Of a stretch of DNA of 48,578 nucleotides, positions 1 to 8,334 are shown piece by piece. The notes under the pieces were generated by a model that had not been told where the DNA came from, ran no database searches, and saw nothing but the letters and a program-made list of their open reading frames with translations. The position numbers and the translations under genes were made by a program. Within the stretch, counting starts at the first letter, position 1, and every line of letters begins with the position of its first letter. This DNA is from Clostridiaceae bacterium (GTDB lineage: Bacteria > Bacillota > Clostridia > DSM-8532), in NCBI GenBank assembly GCA_012518025.1, contig JAAYTP010000113.1, forward strand, positions 1 through 48,578. Direction: 5' to 3'.

Positions 1-59
1 ATTCTTGCAGCTTGCCCACCTAATTGGCTTTTTTATCATAAATAAATAAGGAGGCTCTT

Positions 60-2261
60 ATGATGGGGGGAGAATCTCAGAAAAAATTAACGGGTCAGAT
101 AAAAGCAAAGATACCGCTGCTCATAATAACATCAGCCATCTGCATTCTGCTTCTGGCTGTACTCATCATTCCGCTTCTGTCTGGCAAAACAGCTTTGGCA
201 AACATAGCAGTCCAGCCTTTTAATTTCTTCAACATCATTCTTATCCTTGCCGTTATTGCTGCTGTTTCACTGATGATTATAATTTCAAGGTTCTTCTCAT
301 CACTGGAGCTCATAAACAGCCATGCCAACATGCTGGCATCAGGGGAACTGAACATCAGTGATATCAGGTTGGACAAAACCAAGGGGCTCCTTGTATTGAC
401 CAGAGCCTTTAACGATATGAAATCCAACCTGCTCAGCTTTATTGAACTGACCAAGGGGAATGTTATAGTCCTGTCGGATTCCATTGACAAGCTTTCCAAG
501 AGCCTTGAGAGCAGCTATAAGGGCAATGAACATATTGCGGTGAATATCAATTATGTGGCTGAAAAGGCTCAGGAACAACTGAAAATAGTCAATCAAACCA
601 TTGAAGGTATCCAAGGAATCAGCATGCGGGTAGAGGCGATTTCCGCCAGTATCGCAAATATAGAGGACTATGTGGAGGACAACGTAAAGATCACAAAGTC
701 CGGAACCGAACACATGGACCAGTTCTATGAGCAACTCAATACCATTTCGGATAACCTGAACAACACCCATGAGTTTTTTGAGAATCTGAATTCCGAGATC
801 AAGGAAATCACAGAGGTCAGTGAGTTCATCATAAGGATCAGCGAACAGTTGAAGCTGTTGGGAATCAACGCCTCTGTTGAGGCTTCGAAAGCCGGTGAGT
901 TCAGTAAGGGATTCACTGTTGTAGCCAATGAGATAAACCAGCTTGCTGCCAAGACCAAAGAGGGCATTGCAAAGATCAAATCCATAGTTGAGAACATAAT
1001 CAATGGCGGCAGCATTGTCAGTGAGAGTATCAACCGCAGTGTAAACAGCTTTAATGAAAGCAAGGAAACCTTCAACACCGTGAAGGAATTCTTCCATACC
1101 ATCAACAGCCAAAGCACCCTTTTGAATAATGGTATGAAGGATATATATACTGAAATCAATCAGATCAACACCTTTACCAAGGAAACCAGTTCCAGGGGAG
1201 AGGCGCTTCACTCGGCATCCAATGAGATATCCTTAAAGACACAGGAGATTGCTGCAGTGACTCAGGAAGAGCTTGCTGAACTTGAGGAGATCAAGCATAA
1301 TACACAGCAACTCAACAATATGCTCACCAATATTCAGAACCTGACCCGCAAGTTTAGAACATCCATCATGCCGGTTGAGAAAGCCAGCCCAAGTAAACTC
1401 AAAATTGCATTTCTGGCACCCATGGATCATGCCTTCTGGCTATCAGTTCGTCAGGGTGTTCTCTATGCCCAAATGGAACTCGCAAACAAGAATGTCCATG
1501 TCGATTACTGCGGACTGCCAGCAGGCTATGATCAGAGTGATTTCATTAACGCCCTTAATGGCTATATCAAAGAGGGCTATGATGCCTTTATCGCCCCTGG
1601 TTTCTTTGTGGATTCCTTCCCTATCTTTAGCAAGCTCACTTCAAAAGGAGTCCCGGTTATCAGCTTTAACCACGATTTCCCCAGTGAAGTTAAGAGACTG
1701 GCCTATTATGGACCCGATACATATCAACAGGGGGTTGAAGCAGCTAAGCTTATGTATAATGCCCTGAATGGAAGAGGGAATGTTCTCGTAGCCCGCAGGG
1801 ATACCGGGGTAGGAACCGGTATTCACGAACAGCGCGCCAAGGGCTTTGAAGATCAGTTGAAGAATTACAAAAAGATGAATATTGTCGGGCATACACCTGT
1901 GGATGACACCGCTGAAATCGTTTATGCACAGGTAAAGGAATTCTTGGCCAAAAACAAGGATGTGGACGGCATCTTTGTAGCGGGCGGCGGACCTTCAGGG
2001 GCTGCCAGGGCTATCACTGAAGCCGGCTTGAAGGGTAAAGCCAAGGTGGTTTGCTTTGATCATAGCAAAGAGATATTTGAAGCCATCAGGGACGGTATTA
2101 TATATGCAGCCATCGGGCAGGATCCCTTCGGACAGGGGCATGATCCCATTATCTATATCTACAACTACCTGGTTGACGGGCAGAAACCGCCCAGCGATCA
2201 CATCCCCACTCGCTTTGATATTGTCGACTACCATAATGTGGACGATCTTCTGGAGTCTTAG
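60..2261 (+). CDS. Methyl-accepting chemotaxis protein fused to a C-terminal periplasmic-binding-protein-like domain
   Basis: 733 aa. Two hydrophobic segments (about residues 18-41 and 56-78) are separated by only about 14 residues, so there is no sizeable extracellular sensor. A HAMP-like stretch (80-130) follows, then a long helical MCP signalling domain with the hairpin tip near residues 263-300 (LLGINASVEASKAGE, then GFTVVANEINQLA). Residues about 445-733 resemble a type I sugar-binding protein of ABC transporters (Peripla_BP_4 type; starts KLKIAFLAPMDHAFW, later YGPDTYQQG and VDGIFVAGGG). It has no signal peptide of its own and lies on the same side as the signalling domain, so it should be cytoplasmic. 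GGAGG at 50-54 serves ATG 60 or ATG 63. The ligand is unknown. Domain calls are confident; topology is inferred. Confidence 0.88.
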   Translation: MMGGESQKKLTGQIKAKIPLLIITSAICILLLAVLIIPLLSGKTALANIAVQPFNFFNIILILAVIAAVSLMIIISRFFSSLELINSHANMLASGELNISDIRLDKTKGLLVLTRAFNDMKSNLLSFIELTKGNVIVLSDSIDKLSKSLESSYKGNEHIAVNINYVAEKAQEQLKIVNQTIEGIQGISMRVEAISASIANIEDYVEDNVKITKSGTEHMDQFYEQLNTISDNLNNTHEFFENLNSEIKEITEVSEFIIRISEQLKLLGINASVEASKAGEFSKGFTVVANEINQLAAKTKEGIAKIKSIVENIINGGSIVSESINRSVNSFNESKETFNTVKEFFHTINSQSTLLNNGMKDIYTEINQINTFTKETSSRGEALHSASNEISLKTQEIAAVTQEELAELEEIKHNTQQLNNMLTNIQNLTRKFRTSIMPVEKASPSKLKIAFLAPMDHAFWLSVRQGVLYAQMELANKNVHVDYCGLPAGYDQSDFINALNGYIKEGYDAFIAPGFFVDSFPIFSKLTSKGVPVISFNHDFPSEVKRLAYYGPDTYQQGVEAAKLMYNALNGRGNVLVARRDTGVGTGIHEQRAKGFEDQLKNYKKMNIVGHTPVDDTAEIVYAQVKEFLAKNKDVDGIFVAGGGPSGAARAITEAGLKGKAKVVCFDHSKEIFEAIRDGIIYAAIGQDPFGQGHDPIIYIYNYLVDGQKPPSDHIPTRFDIVDYHNVDDLLES

Positions 2262-2306
2262 GTCGGGCTAATAAGAAGAATATGCAGATCATATAATGTA
2301 TATAGT

Positions 2307-2334
2307 AAAAGTGGCGTTGGAAAACGCCACTTTT
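2307..2334. terminator. Bidirectional rho-independent terminator
   Basis: A perfect 12-bp stem (AAAAGTGGCGTT / AACGCCACTTTT) with a GGAA loop. It has a T-run on one strand and an A-run on the other, and sits between the convergent chemoreceptor gene and ferredoxin gene. It should stop transcription from both sides. Confidence 0.9.
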
Positions 2335-2335
2335 A

Positions 2336-2527
2336 TTACTCCTCAATATGAATGACACTGACGGGACAGCTGTCCGCAGCTTCCCGGGCTGCATCTTCCG
2401 AATCTGAAGGAACAGTGTCCACATAGGCTTCTGCCAGGTCGTCATCCCCCATTCTGAAAACCTCAGGACATATGGTGGGGCACAAACCACAGGATATGCA
2501 TCCATCCTTGTCTACCCACGCTTTCAT
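2336..2527 (-). CDS. Ferredoxin, single [4Fe-4S]
   Basis: 63 aa from ATG 2527, chosen because AAAGAGGAG lies about 10 nt upstream; a longer reading from 2572 has no such site. The cluster motif is C10-x2-C13-x2-C16, with the fourth ligand at C54 in a CP context. C20 is an extra cysteine matching a disulfide position in Thermotoga-type ferredoxins, but its usual partner is absent. The protein is acidic and cytoplasmic, a low-potential one-electron carrier. In this genome it could serve ferredoxin-dependent enzymes such as IorAB encoded at 27.6-29.9 kb, but that pairing is not shown by the sequence. Confidence 0.9.
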   Translation of the reverse strand: MKAWVDKDGCISCGLCPTICPEVFRMGDDDLAEAYVDTVPSDSEDAAREAADSCPVSVIHIEE

Positions 2528-2572
2528 GGCAATCACTCTCCTCTTTAAGGTAGTATAACCTGAAAACATCAT

Positions 2573-2601
2573 ATCATATCATTACAAAAAAGAACCAGTA
2601 A
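2573..2601 (-). promoter_or_regulatory. Candidate promoter for the ferredoxin gene
   Basis: Minus-strand TTACTG (2596-2601), 17-bp spacer, TATGAT (2573-2578), about 45 bp upstream of the ferredoxin start. The -35 match is only moderate. Confidence 0.45.
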
Positions 2602-2641
2602 AATTTGGACATCTGCCGCATTCAACCTGTTAAAATCCTTA

Positions 2642-2932
2642 CTAATCCACATATACCAGTTCTGTGGAATAATCGGTGATCTCAAGCCATCCGTTGCTTT
2701 CAATGAAATTAATCACCGTAGCCAGCATGCTGTCGGCGTGAGCCGCCTCATTTGACACACAGGTAATACCTATTTCACAGCGGTTCCATGAATCCTGGGC
2801 ACCGATTTCAGCAACCGAAATATTAAATTTATTCTTCAGCCGTTCAATCAGGCTTCTAACCAACCGGCGTTTATCCTTCAAAGACTGGGGATCACTGGAA
2901 AACAGCCGGACCTTCATAACACCGATAACCAT
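2642..2932 (-). CDS. DUF503 (YlxP-like) small protein
   Basis: 96 aa, start MVIGVMKVRLF. ATG 2932 is preferred over ATG 2941 because a GGGGGG ribosome site abuts the latter but lies 9 nt before the former. Family hallmarks are the N-terminal beta strand, SLKDKRRLVRSLIERLKNKF, then SVAEIGAQDSWN and a C-terminal acidic strand. The length is typical for DUF503. Members such as B. subtilis YlxP lie near translation/ribosome-maturation genes and have no firmly established activity. Here it stands alone between ferredoxin and an RNA-modifying enzyme. Confidence 0.85.
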   Translation of the reverse strand: MVIGVMKVRLFSSDPQSLKDKRRLVRSLIERLKNKFNISVAEIGAQDSWNRCEIGITCVSNEAAHADSMLATVINFIESNGWLEITDYSTELVYVD

Positions 2933-3098
2933 TAAAGACATCCCCCCGCATTTTGCATCATGAATGAAAAGGCATTCAAAATGGGTATGTATTGATTATA
3001 ATGGTTATATGAAAAATGTAAACATCTGACGGAGTACCGGATTGACCGGTGAAGCACCTCCCTCATAAGATTTCTGATATTGGAGGCATCTGAGCATA

Positions 3099-3995
3099 AT
3101 GCTGATCGAATACATCATCCCAGATGGAGAAGGACGGGTTAAACTATTAAAGATCCTCAAGCAGGATCTTAAACTTTCCACACGCCTGATTAACAGGTTA
3201 AAACATCAATCGGGCATCCTGGTCAATGGTGTCCCCTGCCGTACCATCGATCCGGTGAAACCGGGTGACAAGATAAGCATCAGATTATTGGAAACGGCAG
3301 GTGGAGGACTCGTCCCGGAAGACCTAGGGTTGGATGTTCTCTATGAGGATGACTGGTTTTTAGCCGTTAACAAGCCGGCGGGAATCGCTATTCACCCTTC
3401 GTCCAATCATCCCTCGGGTACACTGGCCAATGCAGTACAGTTCTATTATTTGAAGAATGGACTTGATATAAAGGTAAGGCCTGTGAATCGCCTTGACAGG
3501 GGAACTTCCGGGGTTGCTCTCTTTGCAAAGCATTCCCACGCCCAGGACAGAATCATCGGTCTTATGAATCAGAACCTTGTCTACAAAGAGTACTGGGGTG
3601 TGGTGGAAGGGCATTTCTCTCCTGAATCCGGAACCATAGACCTGCCCATTCAACGAAAACCCGGCAGCATAATAGAAAGGCAGGTACACCCCCTTGGCGA
3701 GAAAAGCATTACCCACTACAAGACCCTTCATTCCTTCAAAACCTGTAGTCTCGTCCAGTTTGTTTTGGAAACAGGGCGAACCCATCAGATCCGGGTTCAT
3801 TGCAAGGCATGCGGTCACCCCCTTCTGGGAGATTGGCTTTACTCGGATAAAACTACATCCCTCATAGACAGACAGGCTCTCCATTCACGCGCCCTGCGCT
3901 TTGAGCATCCTGGCTCAGGCAACCCTATCGAAATAACAGCTCCTGTCCCGGAGGACTTCAATGCCCTTCTGGAACAGGAGATGAATATGCAATGA
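3099..3995 (+). CDS. RluA-family pseudouridine synthase
   Basis: 298 aa. An S4-like RNA-binding segment occupies about residues 14-65 (LSTRLINRLKHQSGILVNG). The RluA/RluD catalytic domain follows, with the catalytic aspartate in RPVNRLDRGTSG (about residue 136), the VNKPAGIAIHPS motif, and TGRTHQIRVH near residue 230. It isomerises uridine to pseudouridine in RNA (rRNA or tRNA target not deducible). GGAGG lies about 12 nt before ATG 3099. It converges with paaK with only an 18-bp gap and no obvious terminator. Confidence 0.93.
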   Translation: MLIEYIIPDGEGRVKLLKILKQDLKLSTRLINRLKHQSGILVNGVPCRTIDPVKPGDKISIRLLETAGGGLVPEDLGLDVLYEDDWFLAVNKPAGIAIHPSSNHPSGTLANAVQFYYLKNGLDIKVRPVNRLDRGTSGVALFAKHSHAQDRIIGLMNQNLVYKEYWGVVEGHFSPESGTIDLPIQRKPGSIIERQVHPLGEKSITHYKTLHSFKTCSLVQFVLETGRTHQIRVHCKACGHPLLGDWLYSDKTTSLIDRQALHSRALRFEHPGSGNPIEITAPVPEDFNALLEQEMNMQ

Positions 3996-4013
3996 TTTAT
4001 GCTGATTATCTTT

Positions 4014-5324
4014 TTATTTGTATAACTGCCTCTTGTCAACAACCCTTTTTGCCTTGCCCTCACTCCTCTGGATGGTCTTATGTTCTACAAGGCGCACTTT
4101 TGCATGGATACCGAGAGTGGATTCGATATCGTCTCTTATGGTTCTCTCCAGTGCTTCCAGCTTTCTTATCTCGTCCGAGAACAGCCCATTGGTCACTTCT
4201 ATCTGTATTTCCATGATGTCAAGGTTACCCTTACGATCCACAACAATCATATAATGGGGTTCTACCTCGGCATATTTTAGCAAAACAGACTCCACCTGAG
4301 AAGGAAATACGTTTACTCCTCTTATGATCAGCATATCATCAGAACGGCCCGTCACCCTCAGCATTCTGGGACTTGTTCTGCCGCAGGAGCATTTATGCCA
4401 ATCCAGTATTGAAAGGTCCCTGGTTCTGTAGCGGATCAGCGGAAGGGCTTCCTTGGAAATACAGGTAAAAATCAATTCTCCTGTTGATCCATCTGGAAGG
4501 ACTTCTTCAGTTTGAGGATCAATGATCTCAGGAATAAAATGATCTGCCTGTATATGAAGGCCTCTCTGATGTTCGCAGTCCATGGATACTCCCGGTCCGA
4601 TAATCTCGCTCAGGCCATATATATCGTAGGCCTTGATACCCAATTTTTCCTCTATCTGCCATCTCATTTCATCAGACCAGGGCTCGGCTCCGAAGATACC
4701 GATCCTGAGGGACAGATCCTCTTTTTTCACGCCCAATTCAGCCATTTCATCGGCTATGTATAGCGCATAGGATGGTGTACAGCAAAGAACGGTGGCCTTA
4801 AAATCCTGCAGTAGCTGAACCTGACGTTTTGTGTTCCCCCCTGAAACAGGCACCACTACAGCTCCCACCTTTTCTGCTCCATAATGCAGCCCGAGGCCGC
4901 CGGTAAACAGTCCATATCCATAGGCCACATGAACAACATCCTCGTTTGTCACACCGACATTGGTAAGAGAGCGAGCCATACACTCGGTCCAGGTATCTAT
5001 ATCCTTCTGTGTATATCCCACAACAGTCATCTTGCCGGTGGTTCCTGACGAAGCGTGCACCCTGACAACCTGATCCATGGGAACTGCGAAAGTGCCGAAT
5101 GGATAATTGTTGCGTAAATCCTCCTTATAGGTAAAGGGCAGTTTCTTTAAGTCTTCGATCCCTCTGATATCATCGGGCGTCAGCCCTTTGCGCTTCATCC
5201 TCTCAGCGTAGTAGGGCACATTATTATAGACCCTTTCAACAGTTGCTCTCAGCCTTTCTCCCTGTAGTTTTTTTAATGCTTCGATGTCCATGGTTTCAAT
5301 TTCTGCGTTCCAATAGCGTGCCAT
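4014..5324 (-). CDS. paaK: Phenylacetate-CoA ligase (AMP-forming)
   Basis: 436 aa from ATG 5324 ([12 protein letters not shown]), with GGAGGG 8 nt upstream. It is a member of the adenylate-forming family: ATP-binding loop [14 protein letters not shown] (about residues 92-105), the family-typical [15 protein letters not shown] region, a YRTRD core motif, and a C-terminal lid domain. It activates phenylacetate or a related aryl acetate (indoleacetate, 4-hydroxyphenylacetate) to the CoA thioester. It is alone in its transcription unit, behind a T-box leader with its own promoter (5415-5733). This points to induction by amino-acid starvation rather than by a catabolic substrate. None of the usual aerobic paa catabolic genes are present. 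Confidence 0.92.
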   Translation of the reverse strand: MARYWNAEIETMDIEALKKLQGERLRATVERVYNNVPYYAERMKRKGLTPDDIRGIEDLKKLPFTYKEDLRNNYPFGTFAVPMDQVVRVHASSGTTGKMTVVGYTQKDIDTWTECMARSLTNVGVTNEDVVHVAYGYGLFTGGLGLHYGAEKVGAVVVPVSGGNTKRQVQLLQDFKATVLCCTPSYALYIADEMAELGVKKEDLSLRIGIFGAEPWSDEMRWQIEEKLGIKAYDIYGLSEIIGPGVSMDCEHQRGLHIQADHFIPEIIDPQTEEVLPDGSTGELIFTCISKEALPLIRYRTRDLSILDWHKCSCGRTSPRMLRVTGRSDDMLIIRGVNVFPSQVESVLLKYAEVEPHYMIVVDRKGNLDIMEIQIEVTNGLFSDEIRKLEALERTIRDDIESTLGIHAKVRLVEHKTIQRSEGKAKRVVDKRQLYK

Positions 5325-5414
5325 TTTGATAACCCTCCATCCATAATTATGCTTCATGCTCCACCTGCACCTTGTACAGCAAATGAATCTCTCTGATTCC
5401 AGGCCTTATACGCA

Positions 5415-5698
5415 ATATAAAAGCCTTTCGTCCCCCTATGGGACGAAAGGCTATTGCTTTCCGCGGTACCACCCAAATTTACTGCATAAACAGTACACTC
5501 TGCCAGGTACGGGATATTATTGATCCGATACCCTCCTCCAATAACGCGGAGAAACGCATCAGCCTACCACTTCTGCTTCAGCTGATGAGCTCGGGAGCGA
5601 ACTTCAGTATGGTTTGCGCGAGGGTGCTTTCAGTCTGGACAACCCCTCCCTGGACACGCTGTAATATACCTACTTTTCTCCGTCATCGCCTGATATTT
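5415..5698 (-). promoter_or_regulatory. T-box leader (tRNA-sensing), probable Phe (UUC) specifier, upstream of paaK
   Basis: Read on the minus strand, it contains the T-box core GGGTGGTACCGCGG (complement of 5461-5474), whose UGGU bulge would pair with a tRNA ending ACCA. A terminator follows. Stem I has the K-turn element GATGA, the specifier-loop AGTA (complement of 5671-5674), GGAG (5678-5681) pairing with CUCC (5594-5597), and CGAGC. Between the flanking helices the 3' side reads GAAG-UUC-G, the same length as GAAA-GGC-A in the Geobacillus glyQ T-box, so UUC (5599-5601) is the likely specifier codon, followed by a purine. Uncharged tRNA-Phe would then favour readthrough into paaK. The T-box call is near certain; the specifier reading is by hand alignment. 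Confidence 0.93.
5422..5452 (-). terminator. T-box attenuator terminator
   Basis: A perfect 13-bp stem (AGCCTTTCGTCCC with GGGACGAAAGGCT), a 5-nt loop and a following T-rich run on the minus strand. The left arm also offers TCCC to pair with the GGG before UGGU in the competing antiterminator, as expected for a T-box switch. Confidence 0.9.
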
Positions 5699-5704
5699 TG
5701 GTTA

Positions 5705-5733
5705 ATTCTATCACCAAAAATCAGCAGTGTCAA
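5705..5733 (-). promoter_or_regulatory. Promoter of the T-box/paaK unit
   Basis: Consensus-like on the minus strand: TTGACA (5728-5733), 17-bp spacer, TAGAAT (5705-5710). Transcription should start near 5698, just ahead of the T-box stem I. Confidence 0.85.
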
Positions 5734-5864
5734 TACCCCGGTAATAATAAAAGCATACCCTTTTCAGCCTGGATCACATAAGCCTGCATTTACACTATTC
5801 TTCCGGAAACACATTATGAACATACTATCGTGTAATCAGATCCAAAAGGCCTTGTGTGCAAATT

Positions 5865-5891
5865 AAAAAACCTCCCGCAGTTTGCGAGAGG
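5865..5891 (-). terminator. Rho-independent terminator after the small lipoprotein gene
   Basis: Minus strand: a 9-bp stem CCTCTCGCA/TGCGGGAGG (one G-U pair), a 3-nt loop and TTTTTT. It lies 14 bp after the stop of the lipoprotein gene. Confidence 0.88.
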
Positions 5892-5904
5892 CTCTTATTA
5901 CCTT

Positions 5905-6342
5905 TTAAAAAATTCCGCCCATGGCTCCGTCGTCGATGTAGTACTTGCCCTTGATTTTGACAACCTGAATGTACTCTGTTTCGCCATCCAAGGTGACTTC
6001 CACTTCATAATATGTAATGCTGCCATCCTTGTCAATTTCTTCAGCCTTGCCAACCTTGACCTGCTTTCTCCAGTTCTTGCCGAACTCATCAGAGAACATC
6101 TCATCCATCATCTCAAGCGTATCTTTAAGATAATCCTCACCTATATACGGGAGTATATCTTCGTATATGTCTTCCTCAAAGCAGTTTAAGAATTTCTTCA
6201 CATCGTGCTTGTCAATGGAATCAAAGAATGCGTTGACTACGCCGCTCGCGCCTCCGCCGCCGCCACAACCAGTCATGGTAAATGCGAAAGCCACTACCAT
6301 AATAATAGAAATCGCTGCGGCCAGTCTCTTTTTGTTTGACAT
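5905..6342 (-). CDS. Small lipoprotein with NTF2-like/DUF4878-type domain
   Basis: 145 aa. N-terminal positive charges, a hydrophobic stretch (about residues 9-22) and a lipobox ending TMTGC, followed by a GGGGG linker, predict a lipid-anchored extracellular protein. The mature part begins with VVNAFFDSIDKHDVKKFLNCF and ends with beta strands (TYYEVEVTLDG, YIQVVKIKGKYYIDD), the layout of NTF2-like accessory domains. The neighbouring gene at 6507-7142 ends in a similar domain, so the two look like paralogues with different anchors. It has its own promoter (6394-6422) and terminator. Function unknown. Confidence 0.82.
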   Translation of the reverse strand: MSNKKRLAAAISIIMVVAFAFTMTGCGGGGGASGVVNAFFDSIDKHDVKKFLNCFEEDIYEDILPYIGEDYLKDTLEMMDEMFSDEFGKNWRKQVKVGKAEEIDKDGSITYYEVEVTLDGETEYIQVVKIKGKYYIDDGAMGGIF

Positions 6343-6393
6343 CGTTTAAGTCCTCCTTAAATCAATCGCTCAGCTAAAGAGCATTTTATAAAA

Positions 6394-6422
6394 ATTGTAT
6401 ACTCATGCATCTGTAAAGTCAA
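6394..6422 (-). promoter_or_regulatory. Promoter of the small lipoprotein gene
   Basis: Minus strand TTGACT (6417-6422), 17-bp spacer, TACAAT (6394-6399), about 50 bp before the gene's GGAGG site. Confidence 0.75.
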
Positions 6423-6466
6423 CCAATAAATACCGTAACCATATTTGCCTGGTTGAGAAAGCAAGT

Positions 6467-6489
6467 AAAATGCCCCACATTGTGGAGCA
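6467..6489 (-). terminator. Terminator after the zinc-ribbon membrane protein gene
   Basis: Minus strand: an 8-bp stem TGCTCCAC/GTGGGGCA (one G-U pair), an AAT loop, then TTTT. It lies 18 bp past the stop codon. Confidence 0.75.
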
Positions 6490-6506
6490 CAGATTACAAA
6501 GCATAA

Positions 6507-7142
6507 TCAGAAGTCAGAATAGTCTTCATGAATATAGTATCTGTCTTTGTCATCCCTCTTGATGTACAGGTATTCGTGGAATTTGCCGTCAATTGTTATA
6601 CGAAGACTGTATGCACCTCTATCTTCACGTTCCCTGGTACCCGATTCCACTTTTCTTTGCCATCCCCTGCCGTACCAATCGTTCATGTCTTCCTTCATTT
6701 CTTCCATTTCTTCTTCTATATAATCCTTGTCCTCTTTAAGCTCTTTCTGTGCATCCTTGTCGAACAGTTTGATCATGGCATTGACATCTTGATTATAGAT
6801 AGCTTCATAATAGGCCTGAGCCAGTTCCTTATAATCTTTATATCCGCCGCCCCCTCCGCTAAACAGGAGCAAAGCCAGAGCAACAATAAGAACAGCAGCT
6901 GCTGCAATTATTACTATTCCTGTATTGGACTTCTTAGGGGTATCCGATGCCGATACGGGAGCAGTGCCAGAAGCAGTTTGCGGGGTATCCGGGATGGATG
7001 CGGTCACCGATTCTGGAACACCTGCATTCGCCGGCTGTTCGGTTGCTGGCTGAGCAGCAGGCTCTTGATCAATCTTCGCGCCGCAGGATGTACAAAACAT
7101 AGCTCCATCGGCAACTTCTTTCCCACAATTGGTACAGAACAT
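6507..7142 (-). CDS. Zinc-ribbon, single-pass membrane protein with NTF2-like C-terminal domain
   Basis: 211 aa from ATG 7142 (GGAGG 8 nt upstream). The N-terminal zinc ribbon CTNCGKEV...CTSCGAKI carries two CxxC pairs (residues 3-6 and about 17-20). A low-complexity Ala/Pro/Thr linker follows (about 25-75), then one transmembrane helix (GIVIIAAAAVLIVALALLLF), GGGGG, and an acidic/helical domain starting YKDYKELAQAYYEAIYNQDVNAM and ending in beta strands. The layout suggests a cytoplasmic zinc ribbon and an outside NTF2-like domain. The C-terminal domain resembles that of the next gene downstream (5905-6342). Function unknown. Confidence 0.82.
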   Translation of the reverse strand: MFCTNCGKEVADGAMFCTSCGAKIDQEPAAQPATEQPANAGVPESVTASIPDTPQTASGTAPVSASDTPKKSNTGIVIIAAAAVLIVALALLLFSGGGGGYKDYKELAQAYYEAIYNQDVNAMIKLFDKDAQKELKEDKDYIEEEMEEMKEDMNDWYGRGWQRKVESGTREREDRGAYSLRITIDGKFHEYLYIKRDDKDRYYIHEDYSDF

Positions 7143-7197
7143 TCGAAAAACCTCCTCATAAATACTGACCATATGCAAATATTACCTTGTTAGACTG

Positions 7198-7226
7198 ATT
7201 ATATCCTCATAAAAAAAACGTGTCAA
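7198..7226 (-). promoter_or_regulatory. Promoter of the zinc-ribbon membrane protein gene
   Basis: Perfect consensus on the minus strand: TTGACA (7221-7226), 17-bp spacer, TATAAT (7198-7203). Confidence 0.88.
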
Positions 7227-7286
7227 CATCAAGCCGTTAATTCATGCTAATTTTCATCTCTCATAGCCGTTTCTCCGCCATCCTGC

Positions 7287-7292
7287 TATAAT
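7287..7292 (+). promoter_or_regulatory. Candidate -10 element for the TraB-family gene
   Basis: TATAAT on the plus strand, 65 bp before the TraB/GumN start. No convincing -35 hexamer lies 16-18 bp upstream, so this is tentative. Confidence 0.4.
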
Positions 7293-7356
7293 AAAAACAG
7301 ACCTCAGTATAAATATACTGTATATATTTTCGGATAGCACAACTTCGGAGGTTTTT

Positions 7357-8301
7357 ATGAATAGAAGATCATTGCTTTTTTTGATTGCTCTTACCGTTCT
7401 CTCCCTCATTTTTAGCGGATGCACTGTTAAAGTTTATCAGCAGGAGCCTGTTAAGGAACCTGATAAAGGCTCGGTCTTCATGTGGGAAGTGGAGGCGAAG
7501 GAAGGTGATGGAAAGCTGTATCTATTAGGTTCCATCCATGTAGGTAAGGATGATATGTATCCTCTGAATCCCATCATCACCAATGCCTTTGAGAGTTCGG
7601 ATGTCCTGGCTGTTGAATGCGATACCACAACGGTCGCCCAAAGGCCGGACTTTTTGCAGATCATGGAGAAGGTCATGTATACCGATGGCACAACCGTACA
7701 GGATCACATCCCTGAAGATCTTTACGAAAAGACCGATGCCCTCCTTCAGGAGAAAGGCCTTTCCATCAGATATTTCTCCCTCTATAAGCCCATAATCCTG
7801 GCACAGAACATCATAAACCTCTATCTGGAAGAATGGGGCTACTCCGCTGAAAAAGGTATTGATGTTCATTTTATAAACCTGGCCAGGGAGAGGGACATGG
7901 AAATCATTGAAATTGAATCTGTTGAATTTCAATATGATATGATTGGGGGATTTTCTGATGAGATCCAGATTATGGACTTAGAAAGTGCTCTGGAAGGAAT
8001 AGATACCTACAAGAGCGATCTGGATGACATGTTCAATTTTTGGATAGCCGGAGATATCGAGAGCTTTGAGGAACTAATCTTTCAGGAAGACACCTCATTG
8101 ACACCTGAGCAAAAAGAATTGTATCAGGAATATGAGAAGCAGATGTTTGATGACCGCAATCTACATATGGCGGACAAAGCCGAAGAATATCTGAAAACAG
8201 GGAAAACCACCTTTTATGTGGTCGGCTCAGGTCATATGGTGGGAGAAACCGGCATTGTCAAACTGCTCAGGGAGAGGGGCTATCAGGTTATCCAGAAATA
8301 G
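7357..8301 (+). CDS. TraB/GumN (Tiki-like) family lipoprotein
   Basis: 314 aa. A signal peptide with lipobox FSGC (cysteine about residue 22) predicts a lipid-anchored surface protein. The first family motif is LLGSIHVGKDDMYPL (about 53-67), followed by VLAVECDTTTV. The second is VVGSGHMVGETGIVKLLRERGY near the C terminus. The conserved GxxH pair and the glutamate of AVEC match the TraB/GumN/PrgY family, proposed metalloproteases related to Tiki. The substrate is unknown. A GGAG site precedes ATG 7357. It is convergent with the C45-type amidase gene. Confidence 0.88.
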   Translation: MNRRSLLFLIALTVLSLIFSGCTVKVYQQEPVKEPDKGSVFMWEVEAKEGDGKLYLLGSIHVGKDDMYPLNPIITNAFESSDVLAVECDTTTVAQRPDFLQIMEKVMYTDGTTVQDHIPEDLYEKTDALLQEKGLSIRYFSLYKPIILAQNIINLYLEEWGYSAEKGIDVHFINLARERDMEIIEIESVEFQYDMIGGFSDEIQIMDLESALEGIDTYKSDLDDMFNFWIAGDIESFEELIFQEDTSLTPEQKELYQEYEKQMFDDRNLHMADKAEEYLKTGKTTFYVVGSGHMVGETGIVKLLRERGYQVIQK

Positions 8302-8334
8302 CTCTGTACCTTTTTGCAGCAATGCCAACAAGGA

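Noticed and set aside
339-1211. Long antisense open frames inside the chemoreceptor gene and similar frames elsewhere
   Set aside because: They are shadows of well-supported genes with no ribosome sites or recognisable products.
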